Assembly (NCBI RefSeq): GCF_900591205.1
Contig: NZ_UUPU01000085.1
Coordinates: 391,528-455,527, forward strand
Direction of reading: 5' to 3'
DNA: 64,000 nt
Source: Pseudomonas viridiflava
Lineage (GTDB): Bacteria > Pseudomonadota > Gammaproteobacteria > Pseudomonadales > Pseudomonadaceae
Shown: positions 32,663 to 41,932 of the stretch, piece after piece
Position numbering within the stretch: position 1 is the stretch's first letter
How the letters are laid out: each line of letters begins with the position of its first letter
Notes under the pieces: generated by a model
Seen by the model: only the letters and a program-made list of their open reading frames with translations
The model's database searches: none
What the model was told of the DNA's origin: nothing
Translations under genes and position numbers: made by a program

Positions 32663-33418
32663 ATGCAGGCAGTGGATTTCAATTCAGACATGGGCGAAGG
32701 CTTCGGCCCCTGGACCATCGGCGATGGGGTTGACGCGCAACTGATGGCCTATATCAGCTCGGCCAATATTGCCACCGGCTTCCACGCCGGCGACCCCGGC
32801 ACCATGCGCCGTACGGTGGAGCGCGCCAAGCAACTGGGCGTGGCCATCGGCGCGCATCCGGGCTTTCGCGACCTGGTGGGCTTCGGCCGTCGGCATATCA
32901 ATGCACCGGCCCAGGAACTGGTGGATGACATGCTCTACCAACTTGGCGCCCTGCGCGAAATCGCCCGTGCCCAAGGCGTGCCCCTGCAACATATCAAGCC
33001 CCACGGCGCGCTCTATATGCACTTGGCCCGCGATGAAGAAGCGGCGCGGCTGCTGGTGCAGAACCTGCAACGCCTCGAGCCTACGCTGTTGCTGTACTGC
33101 ATGCCCAACTCGGTGATCTGGCGGGTGGCCAAGGAACTCGGGCAACCGGTGGTGCGCGAGTTTTATGCCGACCGTGAGTACGATCTGACCGGCTCCATTG
33201 TGTTTACCCGCAATGTGCGCGCACTTGATCCTGCAACGGTTGCGGCTCGCGTCCTACGCGCTTGTCAGACTGGGTTGGTGCGAACCGTGGAAGGCGAAGA
33301 CCTGTTTATCGAATTTGATTCCATCTGCCTGCACAGCGACACCCCCGGCGCGCTGGAACTGGTGGAGGCCACCCGCGAAGCACTGGACCAGGCGGGCATC
33401 ACGGTCAAAACCCCCTAA
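32663..33418 (+). CDS. pxpA: 5-oxoprolinase subunit A (LamB/YcsF family)
   Basis: A 251-residue LamB/YcsF protein: AVDFNSDMGEGFGPWTIGDG at the N-terminus, SANIATGFHAGDPGTMRRTV, GAHPGFRDLVGFGRR and HIKPHGALY, all diagnostic. PxpA with PxpB and PxpC converts 5-oxoproline (pyroglutamate) and ATP to glutamate, clearing a spontaneous damage product of glutamine and glutathione. The ATG follows GGCGGAGCG. First gene of the pxpABC operon. Confidence 0.94.
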   Translation: MQAVDFNSDMGEGFGPWTIGDGVDAQLMAYISSANIATGFHAGDPGTMRRTVERAKQLGVAIGAHPGFRDLVGFGRRHINAPAQELVDDMLYQLGALREIARAQGVPLQHIKPHGALYMHLARDEEAARLLVQNLQRLEPTLLLYCMPNSVIWRVAKELGQPVVREFYADREYDLTGSIVFTRNVRALDPATVAARVLRACQTGLVRTVEGEDLFIEFDSICLHSDTPGALELVEATREALDQAGITVKTP

Positions 33419-33476
33419 TAAGATCGTTGGTTAATTTTTTGCCTGCCTTTCTACAATGATTCCAAGAGGAACAGAC

Positions 33477-34355
33477 ATGGCCGAAACCACCCCCATCCGC
33501 TACAGCTTCGGCGGTGATGAGCACCTGTTTGCCGAGGTCAGCGACAGCATGTCGCTGCAGGCATTTTTTAAAGGCATGGCCGTAACCCGCGCCGTAGAGC
33601 GCCTGGCGTTGGAAGGCGTGCTGGACGTGTGCCTGGCCAATGCGTCGTTCCAGATTCGCTTCGACCCCGACCGTATCGCGCCCCATGTGCTGCTCGACGC
33701 CGTGCAAACCGCCGAAGCCCAGGCCGTGGCCGAACGCACCTTGCACACGCGCATCATCGAAATCCCGGTGCTCTACAACGACCCCTGGACCCATGAAACC
33801 CTGATGCGCTTTCGCGACCGCCATCAAGACCCCACTGGCACGGACCTGGAATACGCCGCACGCATCAACGGCCTCGCCGATGTCGACGCGTTTATCGCGG
33901 CCCACAGCGGCGCGCCGTGGTTTGTGTCGATGGTCGGGTTTGTCGCGGGGTTGCCGTTCATGTTCCAGATGGTCGAGCGCGAGCGGCAGTTGCAAGTGCC
34001 CAAGTACCTGCGCCCGCGCACCGACACACCCAAACTCACCCTTGGCCATGGCGGCTGCTTTGGCTGCATCTACTCGGTACGCGGCGCCGGCGGCTATCAG
34101 ATGTTCGGCGTCACCCCGGCACCGATCTATGACCCGGCGCAGCAGTTGGCGTACCTCAAGGAGCACATGGTGTTCTTCCGGCCCGGTGACATCGTGCAGT
34201 TCAAACCCATGGACCGGGATGCCTACGACCAGGCCGTTGCCGAAGTGGACGCAGGCCGTTTCGACCTGCGCATCCGCCCGGTGGAGTTTTCCCTCGACGC
34301 GTTTCTCGCCGACCCGGTTGGCTATCCGAAAACCCTGCAGGAGGCGCTGGCATGA
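33477..34355 (+). CDS. pxpB: 5-oxoprolinase subunit B (KipI-like, allophanate hydrolase subunit 1 family)
   Basis: 292 residues. The N-terminal ~75 residues and the core HTRIIEIPVLYNDPWTHETL, FVSMVGFVAGLPFMFQMVER and the C-terminal FRPGDIVQFKPMDRDAYD match the carboxyltransferase subdomain C/D (KipI/DUR1 subunit 1) family. Start set at 33477 (AGAGGAACAGAC upstream), not at the earlier ATG at 33456. It is longer than typical KipI (~220-240 residues) because of an extended linker around residues 90-140. Overlaps pxpC by 4 bases (ATGA). Confidence 0.9.
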   Translation: MAETTPIRYSFGGDEHLFAEVSDSMSLQAFFKGMAVTRAVERLALEGVLDVCLANASFQIRFDPDRIAPHVLLDAVQTAEAQAVAERTLHTRIIEIPVLYNDPWTHETLMRFRDRHQDPTGTDLEYAARINGLADVDAFIAAHSGAPWFVSMVGFVAGLPFMFQMVERERQLQVPKYLRPRTDTPKLTLGHGGCFGCIYSVRGAGGYQMFGVTPAPIYDPAQQLAYLKEHMVFFRPGDIVQFKPMDRDAYDQAVAEVDAGRFDLRIRPVEFSLDAFLADPVGYPKTLQEALA

Positions 34356-35326
34356 TCAAGGTCCTCAAACCCGGCCTCGCCACCTCGGTACAAGACCTTG
34401 GCCGCGAAGGCTATTACCACTTGGGCATTCCGCCCTCGGGGGCGCTGGACCAGTACGCGTTGAGTGCGGCCAACCATCTGGTGGGCAATCCGGTGGGCGC
34501 GGCGGGCCTGGAATGCACGTTGATCGGCCCCGAATTGGAGTTCATGCAGGACGCCTTGGTCGCGCTCAGCGGCGCCTTGATGTCGCCGCGCCTGGACGGT
34601 GAAGTGGTGCATCAGGACACCGCGTTTCAGGTGCGCGCCGGGCAGGTGCTGCGCTTTGAGTTTCCCAAGGCGGGTGCGCGCACTTACCTGGCGGTGGCCG
34701 GTGGGATTGAGGTGCCGCTGGTGCTCGGCAGCCGCTCGACTTATACCCTCGGTGCTCTCGGCGGTTTTCACGGGCGGCGCTTGCAGGAGGGCGATCAGTT
34801 GCCCATCGGCGAAGCTGGCGGGCAGGGGCGCGCAGGCAATAGTTTGCCCATGGCGTTGCGCCGCTCGGTGGGCGGCGATGTCACGTTGCGCGTGGTGCCG
34901 GGCCTGTATTACGACCGGCTGACTGACGGCGCCAAACGCAGCTTTTTTGCCGAGCCGTGGACCGTCGGCTCCGAGGCGGACCGCATCGGCTACCGCTTCA
35001 AGGGCGGCAGTGCGCTGAGCTTTCAGCCACGCGAGCAGCCGTTTGGCGCCGGGTCCGACCCTTCGAATATCGTCGACAGTTGTTACCCGATCGGTTCGAT
35101 CCAGGTGCCGGCCGGGCTGGAGCCGATTGTGTTGCACCGGGATGCGGTGTCGGGCGGGGGTTACGCGATGATCGGCACGGTGATCAGTGCCGACCTGGAT
35201 TTGATCGGGCAGATGCAGCCGAACCAGCGGGCGGGGTTTGTGGCGGTCAGTTTGGAGGAGGCGCTGGAGGCGCGGCGGGTGTACAAGAAGCGCCTGAAGG
35301 CGATGGCCGGACTCTTCAGTAACTGA
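34352..35326 (+). CDS. pxpC: 5-oxoprolinase subunit C (KipA-like, biotin-dependent carboxyltransferase family)
   Basis: 324 residues of the KipA/allophanate hydrolase subunit 2 family: MIKVLKPGLATSVQDLGREG, YYHLGIPPSGALDQYALSAA, VPLVLGSRSTYTLGALGGFHGR read as consecutive parts, and the C-terminal GYAMIGTVISADLDLIGQMQ. It completes the PxpABC enzyme. Start codon overlaps the pxpB stop, so the two subunits are co-translated. Followed by a compact REP hairpin and the convergent phosphate transporter gene. Confidence 0.93.
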   Translation: MIKVLKPGLATSVQDLGREGYYHLGIPPSGALDQYALSAANHLVGNPVGAAGLECTLIGPELEFMQDALVALSGALMSPRLDGEVVHQDTAFQVRAGQVLRFEFPKAGARTYLAVAGGIEVPLVLGSRSTYTLGALGGFHGRRLQEGDQLPIGEAGGQGRAGNSLPMALRRSVGGDVTLRVVPGLYYDRLTDGAKRSFFAEPWTVGSEADRIGYRFKGGSALSFQPREQPFGAGSDPSNIVDSCYPIGSIQVPAGLEPIVLHRDAVSGGGYAMIGTVISADLDLIGQMQPNQRAGFVAVSLEEALEARRVYKKRLKAMAGLFSN

Positions 35327-35341
35327 ACAAATACAGAGCCC

Positions 35342-35371
35342 AATGTGGGAGCAAGCCCGCTCCCACATTTT
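35342..35371. terminator. Compact REP hairpin (single head palindrome), likely terminator
   Basis: AATGTGGGAGC-AAGCCC-GCTCCCACATT with T bases following. It is the outer part of the GGGAGCGGGC REP family without any inner spacer, like the element at 21657. It lies between the convergent pxpC and phosphate transporter genes. Confidence 0.8.
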
Positions 35372-35384
35372 GATCAATGGCGTG

Positions 35385-37001
35385 TCAGAACAGTTGGGTG
35401 AACAGCCAGTACAAACTGCCCGACAGCACAATCGCCGCCGGCAACGTCAGCACCCACGCCATCGCCAAATTGCGGATAGTCCGCATCTGCAACCCCCCGC
35501 CATTGGCCACCATGGTCCCCGCCACACCGGACGACAACACATGCGTGGTCGACACCGGCAAGCCATACATATCCGCCGCGCCGATGGTCAGCATCGCCAC
35601 CATTTCTGCCGAAGCGCCCTGCGCATACGTCAGGTGGGTCTTGCCGATTTTCTCGCCCACCGTCACCACAATGCGCTTCCAGCCGACCATCGTGCCCAGC
35701 CCGAGGGCGATGGCCACGGCGATCTTCACCCACAGCGGAATAAAGCGCGTGGCGCTGTCGATCTGGTCCTTGAACAGCTTGAGTTTGCCTTGGGTGTCGG
35801 CGTCGAAATTGCCGACTTGGCCCTTGTCCATCAAGCGAATGGTTTCGCTGGTCAGGTACATGTCGTTACGCACGTTGCCTACGGCTTCGGCAGGGACTTT
35901 GGCCAGGGAGCCGTAGCCTTTTACTTCGTCACCGATGTGCCCGGCCAGGGCGGCGAGGGCGGGCACCAGTTCCGGGGTGGCTTCCTTGGTGCGTACGTAG
36001 GTCGAGAGAACCGGTCGCGGATCGCCCGTCAGCGGCTGCGGTGCACTTTTTACCAGGGCCACCTGGGTGACTTCGGCCACCGCCGCAAACTGCAACGACT
36101 GCTCGGCGGGCATGGTGCGGTTCAATGCATAGGCCATCGGCAGGGTGCCGACCAGGATCAGCATGATCAAGCCCATGCCTTTCTGGCCATCGTTGGACCC
36201 GTGGGCGAACGACACGCCGGTGCAGGTGGCGATCAGCATGCCGCGAATCCACCACGGCGGCGGGGTGTCGCCCTTCGGCGCCTTGTACAGTGCGCGGTTT
36301 TTTACAAAGGCGCGCAGGGCCAGCAACAGCAAGGCGGCAAACGCGAAGCCGATCAGCGGCGACAGCAGTAGCGCGTAACCAATTTTGGTCGCCTGGCTCC
36401 AGTCCACACCGCTGGTGCCATCACGCCCGTGCATCAAGGCGTTCGCCACGCCCACGCCGATGATCGAGCCGATCAGGGTGTGGGAAGAGGAGGCCGGCAA
36501 ACCCAGCCACCAGGTGCCGAGGTTCCACAGGATCGCGGCGATCAACAGAGCGAAGATCATCGCGAAACCGGCCGATGAACCGACCTGCAAAATCAGCTCT
36601 ACCGGCAGCAGGGCGATGATGCCGAACGCCACAGCGCCGCTGGAGAGCAGCACCCCGAGGAAGTTGAAAAAGCCCGACCACACCACCGCAAAATGCGGCG
36701 GCAGCGAGTTGGTGTAGATCACCGTCGCGACCGCGTTGGCCGTATCGTGAAAGCCGTTGACGAACTCGAAACCCAAGGCGATCAACAGCGCCACACCCAG
36801 CAGCAGGAACGGCGTCCAGGTGGTGAGCTGGGCGCCCATTTCGTGCATGTCATGCATCAGGCTGTAGGCGGTAAACAACAGGCCCATGGCGAGTACGGCG
36901 AAGAAAATGATCACCGTCACCAGGCCGGGTTTCTTGTCCAGCCTGGGTTTGGGGTCTGCAGCAGCGGTACGCGTGGAGGCAGTCAGGGAAGGGGTGGCCA
37001 T
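35385..37001 (-). CDS. pitA: Low-affinity inorganic phosphate transporter, PitA type
   Basis: A 538-residue PiT-family permease. The duplicated signature is clear: FVNGFHDTANAVATVIYTNS near residue 80 and the C-terminal half copy with FAHGSNDGQKGMGLIMLILV. Between the halves lies a long hydrophilic cytosolic region (about residues 300-410), as in other PitA proteins. It moves neutral metal-phosphate with protons across the inner membrane. No pho-box was identified upstream. Convergent with pxpC. Confidence 0.93.
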   Translation of the reverse strand: MATPSLTASTRTAAADPKPRLDKKPGLVTVIIFFAVLAMGLLFTAYSLMHDMHEMGAQLTTWTPFLLLGVALLIALGFEFVNGFHDTANAVATVIYTNSLPPHFAVVWSGFFNFLGVLLSSGAVAFGIIALLPVELILQVGSSAGFAMIFALLIAAILWNLGTWWLGLPASSSHTLIGSIIGVGVANALMHGRDGTSGVDWSQATKIGYALLLSPLIGFAFAALLLLALRAFVKNRALYKAPKGDTPPPWWIRGMLIATCTGVSFAHGSNDGQKGMGLIMLILVGTLPMAYALNRTMPAEQSLQFAAVAEVTQVALVKSAPQPLTGDPRPVLSTYVRTKEATPELVPALAALAGHIGDEVKGYGSLAKVPAEAVGNVRNDMYLTSETIRLMDKGQVGNFDADTQGKLKLFKDQIDSATRFIPLWVKIAVAIALGLGTMVGWKRIVVTVGEKIGKTHLTYAQGASAEMVAMLTIGAADMYGLPVSTTHVLSSGVAGTMVANGGGLQMRTIRNLAMAWVLTLPAAIVLSGSLYWLFTQLF

Positions 37002-37251
37002 GCCGGAGCATCCAGTTTAGGGAGGATGTCGTTCATATTCATTGCAGAATGTTACAGAGATGCTGCCGCAGGTCAGTGTTAGTGGCGATGCTTGCGACCA
37101 CTCGTCTTGCCGCCTTGGCGTTTGCTGCGATAGCGTAAGGCCCCTGTGAATTCTGACAGTAGACACGCCTCGACCATCAAGGCTTGATTGCCGGCGACGC
37201 GATGCATTCAGCGAAATTTTTCGCGGCACGCGATGGAAAAGGAGAAAGGAA

Positions 37252-37587
37252 ATGCCTGATCTTGCCGATATCCAAGTACCGGACGCCACGTTGGTGGATG
37301 GGAAATTGACCGTCAAAAAAACTACCGCCGCCGCTTTGCGCGTTGAGGTTCCAGGCAGCTCGTTGACCAAGGTCGGTCAACAAATTTTGATTTATGCAAA
37401 AAATCAGGATCACGACGACTTACAACTGACGTTGAAGCAAGAACATTTGCTCAAGCCTTGGAAATTCGAGCTGCCTGCTAAGTACCTTGGGGGGGTGGAT
37501 TCAGTTGTTTTGAACTACGCCGTTACGGAAACCGGAGTGGCAGTGAAGCGCTCCAAACCGGTGGAAGTGATTCTTGAATATATCTAG
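37252..37587 (+). CDS. Hypothetical small beta-rich protein, 111 aa
   Basis: No family recognised. The residues alternate in a beta-sandwich pattern (LTVKKTTAAALRVEVPG, QQILIYAKNQDHDDLQLTL, DSVVLNYAVTETGVAVKRS) with no signal peptide and no cysteine, giving an Ig-like impression. AAAAGGAGAAAGGAA directly before the ATG is an unusually strong ribosome-binding site, suggesting high expression. Codon use and composition are less GC-rich than neighbours. Stands alone between the divergent pitA and the convergent zntB-like gene. A short GC hairpin without T-tract (37594-37610) follows the stop. Confidence 0.75.
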   Translation: MPDLADIQVPDATLVDGKLTVKKTTAAALRVEVPGSSLTKVGQQILIYAKNQDHDDLQLTLKQEHLLKPWKFELPAKYLGGVDSVVLNYAVTETGVAVKRSKPVEVILEYI

Positions 37588-37663
37588 TTAGCCCCGCCGT
37601 CCAGCGGCGGCAGTAATCCGACGTTCCCGTGGTAAACAGTGACAACGCTGCGACACGGGTTGA

Positions 37664-38686
37664 TCAGTAATCCTTGCGCTTTCTGAACGCCCAGCGTCCG
37701 GCAATCAAGGTAAAAGTCGCCACCAGCGCCACTAGAATCCAGAACCCTTCGGGGTCCTGGGAAAGCGGCACGCCGCCCACGTTCATGCCGAAAAAACCGG
37801 CAATGATATTGATCGGCAGCGCCAGCACCGTCACCACGGTGAGGGTAAACAGCGTGCGGTTGCTTTGCTCGTTGAGGTTGGCGGCGATCTCTTCCTGCAA
37901 CAGTTTTATCCGCTCACCCAGAGCCGTCAGGTCGTTGATGATCAGCGCGAACTCCTCGGTTGATTTGCGCAGTTCCTTCACGTCTTCCTTTTGCAGCCAG
38001 GGCGGCGGGCGGTTGAGCAGGCGCAGCAGCGAGCCCGGCTCGAGTGCGAGCAGGCGTTGCAGGCGCACCAGCACCCGACGCGCCGCACCCAGTTCCGCAC
38101 GGTTGGTGGACAGGCGTGAAGACAACAACTGGTCTTCGATATGGTCGACGCTGATGCTGGTTTTACGCACGATCTGGGTCAGCACTTCGCCCTGGTCACG
38201 CAGCAGGTGCACCAGCAATTCCAGCGGCGAGCGAAAGTGCTCACCGGCCTTGACCGACGAGCGCAGCTTGTCCACCGAGTGCAAGGGTTGCAGGCGTGCG
38301 CTGATCAACAGGCGGCTGCGGGCACACACCCACAGCGTGGAAATATCCGAGGAGACCATGCTGCTGAAGTTGAACACCACGTCGTTGACCACCGCCAGCA
38401 AGGCCGAGTCGACATGTTCGATACGGGTGGAGCGCGAACCTTCGTGCAGGGCCTCGAAGAACTCCTCGGGCAGGTCCAGGTGCGCCTGCATCCAGCGCTC
38501 GCACGCGGCGTGGGCCAGGTTCAGGTGCAACCAGAGGAACTCGTCCGGGTCGGCCGGTTGCTGCAAGGCCCGCAGGGCCGTGGCCGAATCAATTTGCTCA
38601 CCCTTTTCACCCGGGCGAAAACGAAAACCGTAAAGCAAGCCAAACAGATCGGAATCCTGGTGGCTATGGTCGAGGCTGTGGTTCAT
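37664..38686 (-). CDS. CorA-family divalent-metal transporter, ZntB-like
   Basis: 340 residues: a long N-terminal cytosolic alpha/beta domain, helical coiled-coil region (LGERIKLLQEEIAANLNEQS), then two C-terminal transmembrane helices flanking the diagnostic GMN motif (FFGMNVGGVPLSQDPEGFWI). The GMN-VGG-P pattern and the positive C-terminus (FRKRKDY) fit ZntB, which moves zinc, rather than CorA magnesium channels. Transcribed convergently with the small beta-rich protein and divergently from the chemoreceptor gene. Confidence 0.9.
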   Translation of the reverse strand: MNHSLDHSHQDSDLFGLLYGFRFRPGEKGEQIDSATALRALQQPADPDEFLWLHLNLAHAACERWMQAHLDLPEEFFEALHEGSRSTRIEHVDSALLAVVNDVVFNFSSMVSSDISTLWVCARSRLLISARLQPLHSVDKLRSSVKAGEHFRSPLELLVHLLRDQGEVLTQIVRKTSISVDHIEDQLLSSRLSTNRAELGAARRVLVRLQRLLALEPGSLLRLLNRPPPWLQKEDVKELRKSTEEFALIINDLTALGERIKLLQEEIAANLNEQSNRTLFTLTVVTVLALPINIIAGFFGMNVGGVPLSQDPEGFWILVALVATFTLIAGRWAFRKRKDY

Positions 38687-38945
38687 GGAGGCTCGCAGAG
38701 AAAGCGCCTGTAGGACGTTTCACAGGTTCGCGTGAGCGATCATTGCAAGTAAATTTGACACTTTTATGACGATTTTGAATTTATTTCGTTGTGGTGACGT
38801 TTTTTTGACCGTTTGTCAGGGTGGGTTCAAGAAGCGTCTAGCACAGCCGATTCAGGGCATAAGAGCCGCTGTGGATAGGCGGTGCCTTTATGACAGGGAA
38901 GTCACTGCGTGCCTGCACGAGTTTTCTGTATCGAGGCTTTTCCCG

Positions 38946-40574
38946 ATGAATGTTTTGCGAACCTCTCTGAGAGCACAAATTCTCTCGCTGCTCGGTGGCA
39001 GCCTGCTGGCGATGCTGTTGATTGCCCTGGCCTGTTTTAATTTCCTCTCCAATGGGGTGCAGAGTTATCGCAGTTTGATTGACGGGCCGTTGCTCACTTC
39101 CCAACTGATCGACGAAGCCAACCTGCAATTCAAAGTGCAGGTGCAAGAATGGAAAAACGTGTTGTTGCGCGGCAAACAGCCCCAGGACATGCAGAAATAC
39201 TGGGGCCAGTTCCAGGACCGGCAGCGCGATGTGCAAGGTATTCTCACCCGCCTGGTCAGCCAGACCAGCAGCGAGCCGGTGTTGAGCCGGCGCATCGAGA
39301 CCCTGCGCCAGGAACACCAGCAACTGGGCGTCGCTTACCAGCGCGGGCGTGATGCCTACGTGGCGGCGGGCGGCGATTCTACGGCCGGCGACACGGCCGT
39401 CAAAGGTGTGGACCGCGCCGCCAGTGAGCAGATGAGCGCCCTGGTCAGTGACCTGCGTGAGCAAGGCAGCCAGAAATCGCTGGCCATCAGCGCCTATGCC
39501 GAGCGCACGGTGCTGGTCGGCCTGGCGATCATGTTGGTGTCCGGCGCGTTGATCGGCTTGTTCAGCTTGTGGTTGATCAACCGTAATCTGATTCTGCCGA
39601 TCCGTGGCCTGATCGACTACGTGACGCAACTGAGCCATGGCCGGTTTGCCCAGCGTGTGACCAGCGATCGCCAGGATGAACTGGGCCAATTGGCCGCCGC
39701 CGCCAATACCCTGCGCGACTTCCTCGCCGAGACTTTCAGCCGCCTGCAACGCAGCGCCACCGACCTGGTGAGCGCCAGTGGTGAGTTGAACTCGATTGCC
39801 GGGCAGATGGCCACCGGCACTCATGAGCAATTCAACCGCACCGACCAGGTGGCCACGGCCATGACCGAAATGTCGGCCACTGCCCAGGAAGTCGCACGCC
39901 ACGCCGCCAGTGCCTCGCGCGCCGCTGATGAAGCTGACCAATCGGCCCGCAAAGGCGGTGAAGTGATGAAAGTCACCATCGCCACTATCGGCCAGATGCG
40001 CAGCGAAATTCTCAACACCGGCACGATCATCCGTCGCCTCGAAACCGACAGCGTGCGCATCGGCAAAGTGCTCGAAGTGATTCGTGGGATTGCCGAGCAA
40101 ACCAACCTGCTGGCGCTCAACGCCGCTATCGAGGCGGCTCGCGCAGGTGAGGCCGGGCGCGGCTTTGCGGTGGTGGCCGATGAAGTGCGCAGCCTGGCGC
40201 AGCGTACGGCGGCGTCGATCATCGAGATCAATCAGATTATCCAGGCGGTGCAAACCGGCGCGGTGGATGCGGCCGAGGCAATCGTCAGTGGCCAGTCGTG
40301 CAGCGATGACAGTGTGGAAAAGGTCACCCAGGCCGGCGCCATGCTCGCGCTTATCACCCAGGCGGTAGAAGCGATTCGTGACATGAACCGCCAGATCGCC
40401 ACGGCAGCTGAGGAGCAGACCTCGGTGGCCGAAGACATTTCGCGCAATATCACGCAGATCACCACCGTGGCCACGGCCAACCTCGACAACGTGCAGCGTA
40501 CTGAAGCGGCGAGCCACAATCTGCGCGGTTTGTCCGGCGAGTTGAATGAGGTGACGGCGCGTCTGAGCGCCTGA
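38946..40574 (+). CDS. Methyl-accepting chemotaxis protein, Tar-type 4-helix-bundle sensor
   Basis: 542 residues. First transmembrane helix ~residues 12-33 (LLGGSLLAMLLIALACFNFL), a periplasmic four-helix-bundle ligand domain to about residue 185, the second helix ~190-212 (VLVGLAIMLVSGALIGLFSL), a HAMP domain (ILPIRGLIDYVTQLSHGRFA) and a full cytosolic MCP domain with the tip EQTNLLALNAAIEAARAGEA. Start at 38946 rather than an upstream in-frame ATG because the helix begins there. No CheR pentapeptide. Ligand unknown; small-molecule attractants such as amino acids or acids are usual for this sensor class. Confidence 0.93.
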   Translation: MNVLRTSLRAQILSLLGGSLLAMLLIALACFNFLSNGVQSYRSLIDGPLLTSQLIDEANLQFKVQVQEWKNVLLRGKQPQDMQKYWGQFQDRQRDVQGILTRLVSQTSSEPVLSRRIETLRQEHQQLGVAYQRGRDAYVAAGGDSTAGDTAVKGVDRAASEQMSALVSDLREQGSQKSLAISAYAERTVLVGLAIMLVSGALIGLFSLWLINRNLILPIRGLIDYVTQLSHGRFAQRVTSDRQDELGQLAAAANTLRDFLAETFSRLQRSATDLVSASGELNSIAGQMATGTHEQFNRTDQVATAMTEMSATAQEVARHAASASRAADEADQSARKGGEVMKVTIATIGQMRSEILNTGTIIRRLETDSVRIGKVLEVIRGIAEQTNLLALNAAIEAARAGEAGRGFAVVADEVRSLAQRTAASIIEINQIIQAVQTGAVDAAEAIVSGQSCSDDSVEKVTQAGAMLALITQAVEAIRDMNRQIATAAEEQTSVAEDISRNITQITTVATANLDNVQRTEAASHNLRGLSGELNEVTARLSA

Positions 40575-41747
40575 TCAGGCGGTGGGCAGGCTGAAGGTAA
40601 ACACGGTGCCGTGTTCGGTGGTGGTGCTCACGTTCAGTTCACCGCCATGGGCGTCGGCAATTTGTTTGACGATGTACAAACCCAGGCCCAGGCCGGCTTG
40701 TGGGGTGGTATGGGTTGGGCGGGCGTAGGGCTGAAACAGCCGGGGCAATGCTTGATCGTCGATTTTTCCGGGGTTTTTCACCGTCAGGGTGAAGTGGCCC
40801 TGCTCGATCTTCGCCGTGACCTCCACCGGCCCATCATGGCTGCCATGGTGGATGGCATTGGCCACCAGGTTGGAAAGCAACTGCGCCAGGCGATCGCGGT
40901 CGCCGCTCAGGCCCTGCAAGTCGCCGATATCGGCTTGGATGAGCCGTTGCGGATGCACGCCCTGCACCTCCGACACCACATGTTGCAAGGCTTCCTGCAA
41001 GCCCTGGCAATCGCCGATGTTCAACGGAATTCCGCTTCCCATGCGCCCGCGGGCGAAGTCCAGCACGTCTTCGACCAATTGCGCGGCGCGCCGGCCGCTG
41101 TTGAGGATATGCCGCACCAGGGTGTCGGTGGCAGGGTCCGGGTATTTGCGCAGCAGCCGTTCGGCGCCGAAGTTGATGGCAAACAGCGGGTTGCGCAAGT
41201 CATGGCCCAGCACCGCGATAAATTGCTCGCGCAACTCGGCGGTGCCGCGTTCTTCCTGCAGTTGCGCCTGGGTGTACTGCGCGGCCTCTTCGGCTTCGAT
41301 CTGCAACGACAGCACGCGGGCGAACGACTCCATGGTCGACTGGATCGTGCTGCTGCGCAGGGGCGCGGGGTTGGGGTCGAGGGCGCAGATCGTGCCGAAA
41401 AAGCGCCCATCGGTGCGAAACACTGGCACCGAAATGTAGCTTTCGAAGTGATACATGCGCGGCGTGTGGTGGTCGTGGTAAAGCGGGTCTTCGCTGGCTT
41501 TGTCGATCACCACGGACACATGGGAACCGCGAATTTCATGGCAAATGGTGGTGGTCAGGTCCAGCTCGCCACCGACCCCCAGGCCGAATTCCAGTTGGTC
41601 GAGCACGGCGCAGGCGGTCCAGGAGTCGTCGGTGACGCGTGCCACGGCGGCGAAGCGCAGGCCGGTCATATCGCTGATGACTTGGAGCATCGCAGGCACG
41701 GCACTGATTCGGCCAATGGTGGCGATGTCGACGGCTTTTTGCTCCAT
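40575..41747 (-). CDS. GAF-domain histidine kinase (orphan)
   Basis: A 390-residue soluble kinase. The N-terminal GAF domain spans ~15-155 (VISDMTGLRFAAVARVTDDS, SYISVPVFRTDGRFFGTICA), then the phospho-acceptor helix with His182 (FIAVLGHDLRNPLFAI) and an ATPase domain (LLSNLVANAIHHGS N-box, AGLGLGLYIVKQIADAHGG G2 box). No transmembrane segment and no response regulator beside it. GAF domains of this kind often bind bilin, haem or small molecules; the nature of the ligand is not deducible. Its stop codon abuts the stop of the convergent chemoreceptor gene with no gap. Confidence 0.92.
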   Translation of the reverse strand: MEQKAVDIATIGRISAVPAMLQVISDMTGLRFAAVARVTDDSWTACAVLDQLEFGLGVGGELDLTTTICHEIRGSHVSVVIDKASEDPLYHDHHTPRMYHFESYISVPVFRTDGRFFGTICALDPNPAPLRSSTIQSTMESFARVLSLQIEAEEAAQYTQAQLQEERGTAELREQFIAVLGHDLRNPLFAINFGAERLLRKYPDPATDTLVRHILNSGRRAAQLVEDVLDFARGRMGSGIPLNIGDCQGLQEALQHVVSEVQGVHPQRLIQADIGDLQGLSGDRDRLAQLLSNLVANAIHHGSHDGPVEVTAKIEQGHFTLTVKNPGKIDDQALPRLFQPYARPTHTTPQAGLGLGLYIVKQIADAHGGELNVSTTTEHGTVFTFSLPTA

Positions 41748-41883
41748 GCAGCAATCTCGATCAGGAAGGTGCTGAGCATTATGCTCCGGCCAATGGGTGG
41801 GATTTTAGCGACCTTGCGTGTTGCAGGTGTAATTTCATTCAGAAAGTTGAGCTTTTTCCTGCGACTGGTGCCTGCGCAGGCAT

Positions 41884-41920
41884 AAAAAAACCGCGCCACC
41901 CGAAGGTGGCGCGGTTTTTT
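41884..41920 (-). terminator. Strong terminator after the PepSY gene
   Basis: AAAAAACCGCGCCACC / GGTGGCGCGGTTTTTT, perfect 16-bp stem with a CGAA loop. It follows the PepSY gene on the minus strand 12 bases after the stop and would also stop plus-strand transcripts. Confidence 0.93.
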
Positions 41921-41932
41921 GCGGGGGGCAAC

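Noticed and set aside
38838..40517. Long open frame on the minus strand opposite the chemoreceptor gene
   Set aside because: It is antisense to an MCP gene with full domain matches. Its composition (His/Gln/Arg-rich, no domain) is typical of antisense frames in high-GC DNA.
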